A model generated the notes under the pieces. It saw nothing but the letters and a program-made list of their open reading frames with translations. It was not told where the DNA came from and searched no databases. Below are positions 24,701 through 33,200 of a stretch of DNA of 64,000 nt, piece after piece; the stretch's first letter is position 1, and each line of letters begins with the position of its first letter. The stretch comes from Ahaetulla prasina (lineage: Eukaryota; Chordata; Lepidosauria; Squamata; Colubridae): contig NC_080542.1 of the NCBI RefSeq assembly GCF_028640845.1, positions 150,256,179 through 150,320,178 of the forward strand, read 5' to 3'. The position numbers and the translations under genes are program-made.

Positions 24701-25378
24701 GAATGTTCAGCAACCATGATTGAAGATATTGGCATGGCCTGTCACTGTGTAATCATGGTTTACTGAACATTTTGCGCGCTCGAGTACTGGGCGGGACTAG
24801 ATGATTTCCGAGGTCCCTTCCGCGTCTTGTCCCTCTGTGATTCTGTGAGGGTCTCCTGCTGGCGCAGGGGGCTGGATTAGATGACCTCTAGGGTCCCTTC
24901 CGGTTCTATTCTGACCTATTGAGCTGTTTCACACCAGACGGGCAAGCAGATAAACAAAAAATTGGGGGCTTTTCCAAGCACCGAATTCCAAGGAAAACTC
25001 GGAGGGGGGAGGGGGAATCCCCACTGGGTTGAAAACCACACAGCGCGCATGCGCCATGCCAGTCCTGGCCGGCTTTGCTGGCTCACCTCCCCCCTTGGCG
25101 GGCGAAAGTGACTTTCCCTCCCAGCTGCTCTTTCACCGCGGCCCAGAGCGGGAAAGCCAAGCCTGGCCGGAGCCAATAGGAGAGGAGCAAGAGGAGGGAC
25201 TACGACTCCCGGCATGCCCCGCGAGACGGCCTGACCCCCGTTGCGGTTACCTGGCAACGCCCTGGGCCGGCGAGGGGCCCTTCATGGCCGCCTCGGGCCG
25301 GGGAAGCCGCCGGCCGTAGGGGGAGCAGCGGCCCCCGGCCAGGCCCGGCCGCAGCAGAGCCAGCCGGGCCAGCAACAT
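6944..25378 (-). CDS. ABCB8: ABCB8, mitochondrial ATP-binding cassette half-transporter (16 coding exons)
   Basis: ABCB8 is an inner-mitochondrial-membrane ABC half-transporter, linked to iron/haem handling and the mitochondrial K-ATP complex. Exons in transcript order: 25251-25378, 23132-23435, 22074-22223, 21848-21942, 21409-21514, 21071-21232, 20298-20383, 19368-19465, 12135-12240, 12015-12048, 11394-11530, 10516-10610, 9548-9681, 8846-8993, 8065-8315, 6944-7021. All phases join and give 703 aa, near the usual ~710-735. The N-terminus ([12 protein letters not shown]) is Arg-rich with no acids, like a mitochondrial presequence. A transmembrane domain fills roughly residues 130-430 and one nucleotide-binding domain follows: Walker A GQSGGGKST (496-504), Q-loop Q545, signature LSAGQ (601-605), Walker B VLILDEAT ending 628, H-loop H657. 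The first ATG was chosen because it opens the presequence. No AATAAA was found downstream of the stop, so the 3' UTR end is unknown. Human ABCB8 has LSGGQ. The neighbours support the assignment. Confidence 0.95.
7547..7985 (-). repeat. CR1 tail and degraded inverted-repeat transposon, ABCB8 intron 15
   Basis: A CR1 3' end lies at 7547-7650, then reverse fragments of the ~380-bp transposon to 7985, interrupted by a G run at 7866. Confidence 0.5.
8065..8315 (-). CDS. ABCB8: ABCB8 coding exon 15 (signature, Walker B, H-loop)
   Basis: Encodes residues 595-678: signature LSAGQ, Walker [13 protein letters not shown] and H-loop IAHRLSTV, ending KGRVAE. Confidence 0.97.
8465..8815 (+). repeat. Polypurine (GGAAA/GGAAG) tract, ABCB8 intron 14
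   Basis: About 350 bp almost entirely purine on the plus strand, so pyrimidine on the ABCB8 sense strand. Confidence 0.9.
8846..8993 (-). CDS. ABCB8: ABCB8 coding exon 14
   Basis: Encodes residues 546-595: [17 protein letters not shown], then the helical subdomain through [14 protein letters not shown]. Confidence 0.96.
9085..9496. repeat. Inverted-repeat transposon fragment and snake CR1-L3-type tail
   Basis: A reverse transposon fragment at 9085-9365, then the CACTTGGCCAATAAA 3' end with an (ATTCT)n tail to 9496. The same 3' end recurs at 47.6 and 57.1 kb. Confidence 0.7.
9548..9681 (-). CDS. ABCB8: ABCB8 coding exon 13 (end of Walker A to Q-loop)
   Basis: Encodes residues 501-545: [19 protein letters not shown], the D-x-R-D-I region and GFINQ, ending on the Q-loop Gln. 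Confidence 0.96.
9690..9725. repeat. (GA)n microsatellite beside ABCB8 exon 13
   Basis: A pure GA run less than 15 bp from the exon 13 acceptor, where it forms the sense-strand pyrimidine tract. Confidence 0.9.
9746..9957 (+). mobile_element. hAT-type MITE, 212 bp, perfect 8-bp TSD
   Basis: Ends are CAGAGGTGGGATTCA and its inverted complement near TGAATCCCACCTCTG. GTCCAAAG flanks both sides (9738-9745 and 9958-9965). The 8-bp duplication and CAG terminus identify a hAT non-autonomous element in ABCB8 intron 12. Confidence 0.88.
10516..10610 (-). CDS. ABCB8: ABCB8 coding exon 12 (start of Walker A)
   Basis: Encodes residues 469-501, from [13 protein letters not shown] into [10 protein letters not shown]. 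The donor splits the last Gly codon of Walker A. Confidence 0.96.
10830..10975 (+). repeat. Tandem CR1 3'-end fragments, ABCB8 intron 11
   Basis: Two consecutive copies of the GTTGGACTAAACGATCTCC / CCCTTCCAACTCTATCATTC unit. Confidence 0.65.
11394..11530 (-). CDS. ABCB8: ABCB8 coding exon 11
   Basis: Encodes residues 424-469: [16 protein letters not shown], the linker helix, and the first strand of the nucleotide-binding domain (LEFRDVTFS). Confidence 0.95.
11605..11983 (-). mobile_element. Inverted-repeat transposon (~380 bp), ABCB8 intron 10
   Basis: Starts TATAGGTGGTCCTCAGCTT and ends ATTGAGGACTACCTGA, so both inverted ends are present. Confidence 0.7.
12015..12048 (-). CDS. ABCB8: ABCB8 coding exon 10 (34 nt)
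   Basis: A 34-nt exon encoding [11 protein letters not shown], matching the ABCB8 segment before the nucleotide-binding domain. The preceding intron is only 86 bp. Confidence 0.93.
12135..12240 (-). CDS. ABCB8: ABCB8 coding exon 9
   Basis: Encodes residues 377-412 ([16 protein letters not shown]...[14 protein letters not shown]). The acceptor is CCTTCCTAG. Confidence 0.95.
12518..12600 (-). mobile_element. SINE 3'-end fragment (reverse)
   Basis: TTTATTTATT repeats followed by ATACCGCCCTATCTCC...GACTCAGGGCGGT, the hairpin tail of the squamate SINE type also at 22.3, 52.1 and 63.1 kb. Confidence 0.6.
13180..14300 (+). pseudogene. L1 ORF1 (broken)
   Basis: An intact first part (13180-13548) encodes a predicted coiled coil ([17 protein letters not shown]). 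It then hits a stop and shifts frame. The basic C-terminal end reappears at 14073-14300. L1 ORF1p is the RNA-binding chaperone. Confidence 0.75.
14328..18035 (+). pseudogene. L1 ORF2 endonuclease/reverse transcriptase (broken)
   Basis: Starts [15 protein letters not shown], the apurinic-endonuclease N-terminus, with GDWNG and SDHSPVW further on (14469-15059). The reverse transcriptase is open from 15752 to 16894, with the YxDD-box equivalent FADD in [13 protein letters not shown] premature stop at about 14414 and several frameshifts disable it. Confidence 0.85.
18901..19235 (+). mobile_element. Inverted-repeat transposon, ABCB8 intron 8
   Basis: Begins ATAGTCCTTGACTTAC directly after the hAT target duplication and ends CTAGGACTACCTGTATA. 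Confidence 0.65.
19368..19465 (-). CDS. ABCB8: ABCB8 coding exon 8
   Basis: Encodes residues 344-377, including [16 protein letters not shown]. Its donor opens the 7.1-kb intron 8 that contains the nested hAT/L1 insertion. Confidence 0.94.
20298..20383 (-). CDS. ABCB8: ABCB8 coding exon 7
   Basis: Encodes residues 316-344 with [20 protein letters not shown], the second intracellular-loop signature typical of ABCB exporters. Confidence 0.95.
20464..20847 (+). mobile_element. Inverted-repeat transposon, ABCB8 intron 6
   Basis: A near-complete copy, from ATAGGTAGTTCTCGATT to GTCGAGGACTACCTGTA, with TA on both sides. Confidence 0.7.
21071..21232 (-). CDS. ABCB8: ABCB8 coding exon 6
   Basis: Encodes residues 262-315 ([12 protein letters not shown]...RKAQEQ), two transmembrane helices. 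It is 54 codons, phase 0 at both ends. Confidence 0.95.
21409..21514 (-). CDS. ABCB8: ABCB8 coding exon 5
   Basis: Encodes residues 226-261, with [17 protein letters not shown], the first intracellular-loop coupling-helix region, followed by [11 protein letters not shown]. Confidence 0.95.
21541..21830 (+). repeat. CR1 3'-end tandem array, ABCB8 intron 4
   Basis: About four consecutive units of AGGGTCTCCTGCTCAAGCAG / GGTTGGACTAGAAGGCCTCC. It ends close to the exon 4 donor. Confidence 0.7.
21848..21942 (-). CDS. ABCB8: ABCB8 coding exon 4
   Basis: Encodes residues 195-226 ([20 protein letters not shown]), a transmembrane helix of the exporter fold. It ends after two bases of an Arg codon. 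Confidence 0.94.
22074..22223 (-). CDS. ABCB8: ABCB8 coding exon 3
   Basis: Encodes residues 145-194, with the conserved helix segment containing [14 protein letters not shown]. It is 50 codons, phase 0 at both ends. Confidence 0.94.
22293..22555 (-). mobile_element. Full-length tRNA-derived SINE, ABCB8 intron 2
   Basis: On the reverse strand it starts CCTCTGGTGGCTCAGTAGAC (A-box region) and carries the hairpin tail GCCGCCCTGAGTCTTCGGAG, ending in an A run (T run at 22293). Same family as the copy at 52.0 kb. Confidence 0.8.
22612..23030 (+). repeat. Polypyrimidine tract, ABCB8 intron 2
   Basis: About 400 bp of CTTCC/TTTCC repeats on the plus strand, followed by a CR1-like ATCCTGTCCAACTCTATTC end. 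Confidence 0.85.
23132..23435 (-). CDS. ABCB8: ABCB8 coding exon 2
   Basis: Encodes residues 43-144: the rest of the poorly conserved N-terminal region, a hydrophobic stretch ([14 protein letters not shown]), and the start of the first core helix ([10 protein letters not shown]). Acceptor is ...TTCTCGCAG, donor GTGAGG. Confidence 0.93.
23806..24402. repeat. Array of Penelope-type boxes with hammerhead-like cores, ABCB8 intron 1
   Basis: Three reverse copies (23806-23845, 23917-23956, 24048-24086) then three forward copies (24129-24164, 24246-24285, 24364-24402). The best forward copy reads CTGATGATG...GAAACGT. Purine-rich spacers separate the copies. Confidence 0.6.
24535..24920 (+). repeat. 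CR1 3'-end fragments, ABCB8 intron 1
   Basis: Several GGTCTTCTAGCCCAACCCC / TTGGATTAGATGACC-type pieces in both orientations, separated by unassigned sequence. Confidence 0.5.
25251..25378 (-). CDS. ABCB8: ABCB8 coding exon 1 (start codon, presequence)
   Basis: The start codon is at 25378-25376. It encodes residues 1-43, beginning [12 protein letters not shown] and rich in Arg. The exon ends ...GTTGCCAG at a GTAACC donor and lies in the CpG island. Confidence 0.93.
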
Positions 25379-25484
25379 AGCGGCGACCGAAAACGGCTCC
25401 CCTCACACCCTCAGAACCGTCGCCACCGCCCACAATGCCCCGCGCGGAGAGGAGGGGGCGTGGTTGAGCCCGCGCGGGAACAAA

Positions 25485-26180
25485 CAGCCGCGCAGGCGCT
25501 GAGCGTGGAGGCGGCGGCGGCTCCGCCCTCTGCGCAGGCGCAGGGCGAAGACCCTATCGGCTACGCGTCCGAGAGGCTGCCCGCGTAGGCGCAATGAGAG
25601 TCGTTAAGGCGCGCCTCCGCCCTCGGGAGGCGACCTCTACAGGCGCAATAAGAGTCTCTGAGGCTAGTCCACGCTGGCTCCGCCCTCGGGAGGCGACCCA
25701 CGCAGGCGCAATAAGAGTCTGCAAGGCGGGACCACACTACTCTGCTCTACTAAGCGGCCCGCGCAAGCGTAATAAGAGTCAGGGTAGTCCATGTAGGCTC
25801 CGGTCAAAGGAGACAATCTGCGCAGGCGCAATAAGAATCAGTGAGGTTGGTCCACGCCGGCTTCGCCTTCCCCAGGCGCAATAAGAATAGTGCGGCTAGT
25901 CCACGCTGGCTCCGCCCCTTGGAGGCGACTTAGGCAGGCAAAACAAGAGATGCTCTAGGACGCTTCCGCCTTCGGGAGGGGAGCCGCGCAGGCGCAATAA
26001 AGAGTAAATGGTGCTGGCCGGCTCCGCCCACAATGAGACGATCTGCGCAGACGTACTAAGAATTGATGAAGCTAGTCAAGGCCGGCTCCGCCCCTCGAGA
26101 GGAAACGCGCAGGCGCACTAAGCCCGTGAGGCGTGGGGGCCACGCTACTCCGTGCCAGAAAACGATCAGCGCAGGCGTAC
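25485..26180. repeat. GC-rich tandem array of NRF1-like sites with GC boxes (~58-bp period)
   Basis: Thirteen imperfect copies of a motif close to GCGCAGGCGCA, mostly followed by ATAAGA or CTAAG. They start near 25490, 25530, 25581, 25638, 25698, 25762, 25819, 25872, 25930, 25984, 26044, 26106 and 26168. Many units also hold GGCTCCGCCC. The motif resembles the NRF1 palindrome (TGCGCATGCGC) and the second box a GC box. The array fills the interval between the two divergent genes. Confidence 0.8.
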
Positions 26181-26199
26181 TAATTCTGCTAGGCGTGGC

Positions 26200-26292
26200 C
26201 CAGTTGTCTCCGCCTCCGGGAGGCGTGGCCTCGGAACCCGCGGTGTCGGAGGCGGCTCTGGGCCGGCGTGACTCAGGTCTGATCCTCGCTCG
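26200..26292 (+). other. ATG9B: ATG9B non-coding first exon (start approximate)
   Basis: A GTGAGT donor at 26293 in the CpG island follows GATCCTCGCTCG. The next plausible exon begins at 27050 with an ATGTTGCAG acceptor. The transcription start cannot be placed, so the left border is a guess. Confidence 0.5.
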
Positions 26293-26679
26293 GTGAGTGG
26301 CTGTTTTCCCTTCTCCATCCCGGGGAGGCTCCGCGGACGGGGCGGGGGGCGTCCCGTTGGCGAGAGAGGGAATGTCAGCGGCCAGAGGAGGCGTCGTTAG
26401 GGGCGTTTCGCGGGTTCCGTCGCTGCTCCGCACCTACGACCGCTGCTTCGGAGTTGCGACGCCCCTGAAAGGTGGAGCTGGGGGGGGAGGCTGGGAGGGG
26501 ATGAGTTCGAGTCCTGCCTTGGGGTGTGGGTGGACGGGAGGCTGGGCCAGGCTTTCTGTCTTGCCGGTCAGCCCACCTGGCAGAGTTGTTGTTGGGGGTG
26601 AGGGGTTAGGAGTGCTGGGCATTTTGAGTTGCTAGCAAGTAGTGAAGGTTTAAAAAAATGGAAAAAGGAGACTTCTCTG

Positions 26680-26815
26680 ACAGGGGAGTTGGGGTAGATG
26701 ACCTCCATGGTCCCTTCCAACTGTGTCATTCTCTAAGGGTCTCCTGTTTGATCAGGGGTTGGACTAGATGATCTCCGAGCTCCCTTCCAACTCTGTCCTT
26801 GTATGTTCTAACCTG
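26680..26815 (+). repeat. CR1 3'-end fragments, ATG9B intron 1
   Basis: Two consecutive copies of the TTGGACTAGATGATCTCC / CCCTTCCAACTCTG unit. Confidence 0.65.
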
Positions 26816-27049
26816 GTTGGGCGGCACCAAGTTGACCGGACTTTGGCATGAGGGGGAGCAGGAAATGCCTTCTGCGCACAGTTTCAATTTGGGGGGGGGT
26901 AGTCTTGATGCGGGGGTCCGTGTGTCCCTTTGTGTGATTGTCCTCTTTCTGGCCAAGGAGATCCCGGGTATCAAATCACATTTTTTTGTTCGGGGATTTT
27001 GTCTGCTGTCAGTTGTGTATGTTGTAACTGTGTGCTTTTTATGTTGCAG

Positions 27050-27266
27050 AGTGGCTGGCGATTTGCGCCCGTTGAAGGAGGACTGCCTCGCTAGCCCGGA
27101 GCTCTTCAGGGGAGGGGCTTTGTGTGTGTGTTTTTGTGTGTACCTCTTTGTGCACCCGGCCCCATGGCGGGCAGCCAGGAACACTCAGGGGAATATCATC
27201 CCTTGCCAGCTTACGAAGATGAGGATGATGAAGAGTTGCTGGTCCATGTGACGGAGGGGCTGAAAG
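27050..27266 (+). CDS. ATG9B: ATG9B exon 2 (start codon at 27164)
   Basis: The acceptor ends ...TGTTGCAG at 27049. The ATG is at 27164, in context CCCATGG. It encodes residues 1-35, starting [19 protein letters not shown], with the acidic stretch and VHVTEG shared with ATG9A. Donor GTACCC. Confidence 0.92.
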
Positions 27267-30200
27267 GTACCCTGGGATTTTGGGGAGGGGGCAGTGTGGA
27301 GGAATGGGGGGCACGTGGGGAGACTCCTTGAACCCATTTTTTTCCTCCTCCCACCCACAGATTCCTGGCACCACATCAAGAACCTGGATAACTTCTTCAC
27401 CAAAATATCCTTGGGAAAAATCCCCCTCCCCCTTGAAAAAAAAGCCCCTTTCCTCCAGGTCGATGTCACAGCCGATCCTCAGCTTAACAACCGTGAGATG
27501 TTTCTTAAGTGAATTGGCCGCCCGTTTGGCTTGCCGCCGTCATCAGTCGACGGGTCACCCAGTGGGTTGAGTGAACCTGGTTTCGTCAATCAACTTGGCC
27601 GTGGAAGCCGGGATGACGTGTGGCCAGCACGCTACGACCGTACTGACTACGAGTCGGTTGCTGCGAATGGCCGGATTTGGATCACAGGGGGAGGCTGCGG
27701 CGGTCGTAAGGATGGAAGATCGTTGTCTGTCAGGGGTTTCAGAGCTGCTGGAACTCAGAATGGTCACTAAATGAACTTGTAAACCAAGGACGGTCTGTTT
27801 AGTGTCCGAAGTTACAACAGCACTGAAAAAAGAGACTGAGGACCGTTTTTCACTCTTAACAACCGTCACAGCACCCCAACAGTCACGGGATCAAAGTTTG
27901 GGCCCTTGGCAAGTGACTCATAGTTATGACAGTTGCAGTGTGTTGCAAAAATCCCATGATCTCCGTTTGCCACTTTCACAAACAAAGTCACTGGAGAAGC
28001 CAGATTTGCTTAACAACCGTATTACTAACTTAACAACTGCAGTGATTCATTTAACAAAGAGGGCAAGAAAGGGAAAGGCTGGCACAACTCACTTAATGAC
28101 TGGGACAAGCAAAGTCGTTAAAGGAGGCGTTCTCCCTTAACTCACTTAATGACCAGGACAAGCGAGGTCATAAAAGCAGGTGCAACTCGCTTAACCACTG
28201 CCTCACCTAGCAATGCTGGGTGGATTACGGTCATAAATTGAGGACCACCCGTCCAGGGAGACAGACATGGAATCTGTCTTAAGCTTCCCCGAAGTGTCTG
28301 TCGCTGTGCAGGTGAACCCCGCCTCCCCCACCCGTGGGTCATACTGCGGGATGCATCCCGTGGCCGACATGGTTATATTTTTCCTTGACAGTCTCCACAT
28401 CTATCATTTCCACCAGAGGAACGGCTTCGGCTGCATGATGCTTTCTGACGTCTTTGAGCTGGTGTAAGGGCTCCGACTGGGTGCCATCCCCCGATTCCCT
28501 CTGGTTGGGGGTAGGGGGCAGCTGGGAAGAGTGCTAGCCTCTATGGGAATGGGGGAGTTGTGCTCCCTTCCTACACGGCGGGCCCTCCGTTCTTGCTCCT
28601 TTGGCGAAAGGGGTGCCCTTCCCCAGCCAGGCTCCCTGCCTCTTGGGATAGACTAGGATGTAGAATGTAGAATTCAAAATAAACTAGAATTCAGAATGGA
28701 TGTTGTGACCCAGGCCCAGGTAGGTAGTAGGAAACTCAGTCAGTGTAAAAACAAACAAACTTTATTCAAACAGCTGAGAATTACTTCATTCCCAGCATCG
28801 TTCAACTCAAATTAAAACAAATTCCTCCCAGCACAAATTCCTCAGTTCTATTGCAAACCTTGGTCCAATTAGGCAAACTGCCAAAGGTCTTTCTTGGCAA
28901 ACGTTCAGAAGACACCGATACAAAATAAAAGCAAGAAAAAAAGAAGATGAAGCTACCAACGTTGTTTTCTGGCAAAGCTGAAACACCGTTGCTGGTCTGT
29001 TTTAAGCCTTCTGGGAGGGGCCAATCATCTCTTGGCCTTGCTCCCGAGTTGTCCTCTTTGCTTGAGCTGCTCTTGCCTTCTGGCAGCTCTTCTCACGCGT
29101 GCATTAGGAACAGGCTCCTTCTGTTCCTCTGCCTCACTACTATCAGCCTCTGGAGGCTCTGGAGTCTGCATCTCACTCCCTGATGGCCCTGGCCCCACCT
29201 CAGCCTCATCGCTGTCCGACTCCGTTGCCAGCTCCGCAGGCTGCTGACGGACCACAACAATGGAAGAGAATTTAGAAGAGAAGAGTATTCAAAATAGAAT
29301 CGAATGGAATGACATGGAATAGAGCAACAGAATAATAATAGAGCGGAGAATAGAATACAGAATTATAGAATAGAAATAGAACAGAACAATATTCAGAATT
29401 ATAGAATAGCGTACAATAGAACAGAATTCACAGTAAGAGTTGGAAGGGACCTTGGAGGTCTTCTAGTCGAACCCAGCAGGAGACCCTCTGCCATTCCAAA
29501 TAAGGGGCTGTCTTTCAAAGCTTCCAGTGATTGAGCATGCACAACTTCTGGTGGCAATCTCAGGGTGGGGTGGAGGTGGGGCATTTCCCCAAGCCCTTCC
29601 TCTCGTCCCCAGCCGCCTTTCTGTTCGCCATCCGCTTCACCGCTCAGCCAGCCGTCTGCCACCTGCCATGGCCGCCCTGACCCAACAGCCGCCCCACCCC
29701 ACCCCTCTCCCTAGGCAGTTCCTGTTTGTGGCCACTTTCTCCACCTTCCTGCTCTGCTGCGTGGAATATGACATCCTCTTCGCCAACCAGCCCGTCAATC
29801 ACACCCACCCCGACGGAGGAGGAAGGGGCTTTGCGCCCGACCGGAGCAAGGTGACACTGCCGGATGCTATCCTGCCGGCTGCCCAGTGTGCTGAGAGGTG
29901 AGTAGCCGCCGGCGAAGTAAGGCTCCGGGCTGAATTTGGTGGATGCCCCGGTTCTTTAACAGGACCTGAAACGGGCATCACGGTGGGCTGTCGGCGGAGG
30001 AAGCCGAGCTGGGCATCGCTCGTATCTGCGAGTGGAGCGAGGGTCTTGTTTTCGGGGGTGCTGAGTGAAAGGGGACAAGAGACACTTTGCCCGCCCATCC
30101 TGCTGCCTTCGGAACCCCTGCCAGCTTGGCACAAGCCCTTCCTTTCTAGTTTATCGGCAAAGATAGACTACCTCGGCACGAGGAGTCTCTCCTATTACAG

Positions 30201-33200
30201 CTTGCTGATCTTACCTGGGGGGGGGATGGAGGGGAAGAACTACGGACTAATCCACCCCGAATCTGCTTTTCAGGGTTAGCTTTGCAGGATGCAGGTACAT
30301 AACATCCTTGAATTACGATGATTTGCTTAGCAACTGACGTTGCAAGGGCACATTGGGACACACATCCACACACGCCCATACGAGCCTCTCTGGCTTATCA
30401 GTCAAGGTAGGCTGCCTTGGCATGTGGAGTCTCTCCTTTTCGGCTGTGGCTGAGCCCCAAGGCAGGCAGTTCATTTAGTGACCGTCTGACATCGTAAACA
30501 ACACCCAAAGAAAAAAAAGAGACATAGGGCCGTTGTTTGCACTCAACAACCACCACGGCGTCCCCCTGATCAGATGATCAAACTTCAGACGCTTGGCAGC
30601 CGGTTCACACTTATGACGGTCTCCCTTTCTGACAATCCAAGTATTCGACGGAGAAGCTGGATTGACTTAACAGCCAGGTGACTCACTTATCGGCCGCAGG
30701 GAATCACTCGACAGTGAGTGCAAGAAGGGGGAAATGGGACACAACTCACTTGAAATGAAATGTCTCACTTAATGGGTGAGGCATTAGATGAGGCTCAGTT
30801 GACATAAGTTGAGGACTGCGGAGATAGTTTCCCTGTGCTATCTGCGGGGTGTTGAGCCAGTGGGGTGCAGACACTGGTCGTGATAGGACCTGCCTTCGGC
30901 TCAGTTTAGAAACGTTTATTCAGAAAGAGTCTTCAGTTTAACAACCATTCCTTTAGTGACCATACGACATTACAAACAGCACGGAAAACAGGGAATTACA
31001 ATCTCATTTCATGAGTACAACTGCTGCAGGTCACTTGATTTATGTTCGGGTGCTCGGGAACCGGTTTGTATTTCGGATGGCTGTGGCATGCCCCTTTCGC
31101 AACCCCTCCCCGATGAGCCGAGCCAAAGGTTGAAATTCGGATCTGCTTAACGACCGGGTCCCTAATTTAAAAATGGTGGGGATCCACTTAACGAAGAAAA
31201 GTAAGGCGCCAAAAGGAACTTGTCTCGCTGAACTGCAGGAATTCCGGGCTCTGCGGCAGTCAGACATCAAGGACGGCCTGTGTTTGTTCAACGGCTAGTT
31301 TAGAAACCGGAGCAGCTGTTGCCCGGCAAGAGCCTTGAGTTGCTGCCTCCAAGGCTGCTGTTCAACAGGTGCAGAGCGAGCCCCCCCCCCAATATCTGCA
31401 GCCCAGCTGCTACAGAGAGAACACGAGACTCCCCGCCTGTTGATCCTGGGACTGGTCCAAGCCGCCGTCTGCAACCTCTCAGCCCTTTCCACGTATCTGG
31501 GGCTGTTCCTAGAAGATGTTGTTGTGTTTGTGTGCAACCCAGAGAGACCTTGCACAACTGACTGATGATTCTGTTGCTTCCTCCTCCTCCTCCTCCCCCT
31601 TCTCTCCCCACCCCCAGGATCCAGGCCAATAGTGGTATTATTTTCCTGCTAGTCATGGCTGCCACTTTCTGGCTTTACCGTTTGGTGAAGGTCCTTTGCA
31701 GCCTGTTGAGCTACTGGGAGATCCGGTCCTTTTACACCAAGGCGCTCAAGATTCCCTCGGTGAGTGTGTGTGTGTGTGTGGGGGGGGGTTATACCATTTG
31801 AGACCAGCGGCTGTCCAGAGTCTTCTTATGAGGCATCCACAACTTCCAGTGGCACGCAGTTCCTCTGGTTAATCGTCCTCACCATTAGGATGTTACTCCT
31901 TCATTCCTGGTTGCTTTGCTCCATGGTTAGTTTCCATCCATTGGTTCTTCTCCTGCCTTCTGTTCCTTTGGAAAATATGCTGACCCTGTCTTCTTTGGGG
32001 CAGCTCCTCAAATACAGGAAGGCTGTTATCATGTCCTCCCTAGTCTTCTTTTCTCTAGACTGGCCATTCCTAAATCCTGCAACCATTCTTCAGATGTTTT
32101 GGTCTCCGGGCCTCTTAGTTGCTCTTCTCTGCACTTTTTCCAAAGTCTCAACATCTTTTTTGTAACATGGTGACCAAAACTGGATGCTGTATTCCAGGCG
32201 TGGCCTTACTAAGGCTTTACAAAGAGGTGCCTATCAGTGGTGGGATCCTCCCGGTTTAACAACCGGTTTGGCGAGCATACATGCGTGTGCGCAGTTTGAA
32301 CAAATCTTCACTTCCGTGTTTCTTTGGAGGAGTAACACAGCTGATTCACGCAGCAGTCAGCTCTGCCGCACGAATCAGCTGAGGAGATGCAGGTAGGAAA
32401 ATAATGGGGCAAGCGGGTGTGTCCATCTGATCATCAGGGAGAACCGGTTCACTCCAAGCTGATAGTCGGAGCTACCGGAGAGAGAGAGCTCTCAAACCGG
32501 TCCAAACCTGTAGAATCCCACCACTGGAACAATCCTTCCCATATTTTTTATTCTATGCCTTTGTTTATAGAAAGGAGGATTCTATTAGCTTTTTTCACGG
32601 GCTGCCACACATGGCCGGCTCGTGTTTAAGGGATCATCCACTAGGACTCCAAGGTCCCTCTCGCAGTTCCTGTTTTTGAGCCAGGTTTCCCCTAATCTAT
32701 GCTTGTCCCTTTGGTTTTTCCCGCTTTGGTGTAAAACCTGGTTTTTCTCCATATTAAAATTCATGTTGTTGGGTAGGGCAAGTCTGTCGAGAACTTTTTG
32801 GATCCTGAGCTTCTGTATTGTTGGCTATTCCTGCCAGCTTAGTGTCATCTGCAAATTTGATGAGTTCCCCTTCTATTCCCTCACCTGAGTCATTGATGAA
32901 GATATTGAAGTACCCCACTGCTTACTTACCTCCATGTGAATGTCATGCCGTTAAGGACTACTCACTGAGTGTGGTGTGTCAGCTAGTTACAACTCCATCT
33001 AGTGGTGACGCTGTCTATCTAATTTTTCTAATTTTCCAAGAAGTAGGTTGTGGTCTACTCTGCCAAATACCTTAATGAAGTTTAAGTACCATGTTTCCCT
33101 GAAAGTAAGACCTAGTCTTATTTTCTTTTGGGCTCCAAAATAAGCACTAGGGCTTCTTTTGGGGGAAACACAATTTCAGGCTGATCAACCCGGCGGGGTG

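Larger units (their letters stand above)
25020..26450. promoter_or_regulatory. CpG island, shared promoter of ABCB8 (-) and ATG9B (+)
   Basis: Dense CpG sequence spans ABCB8 coding exon 1 (start codon 25378) and the ATG9B first-exon donor (26293). The two genes point away from each other with about 0.9 kb between them. No TATA box is evident, as expected for a CpG-island promoter. Confidence 0.8.

Noticed and set aside
32227..32527. Possible hAT MITE with CAGTGGTGGGATCC ends
   Set aside because: Terminal repeats are present but the 8-bp flanks do not match, so it was not listed as its own element.
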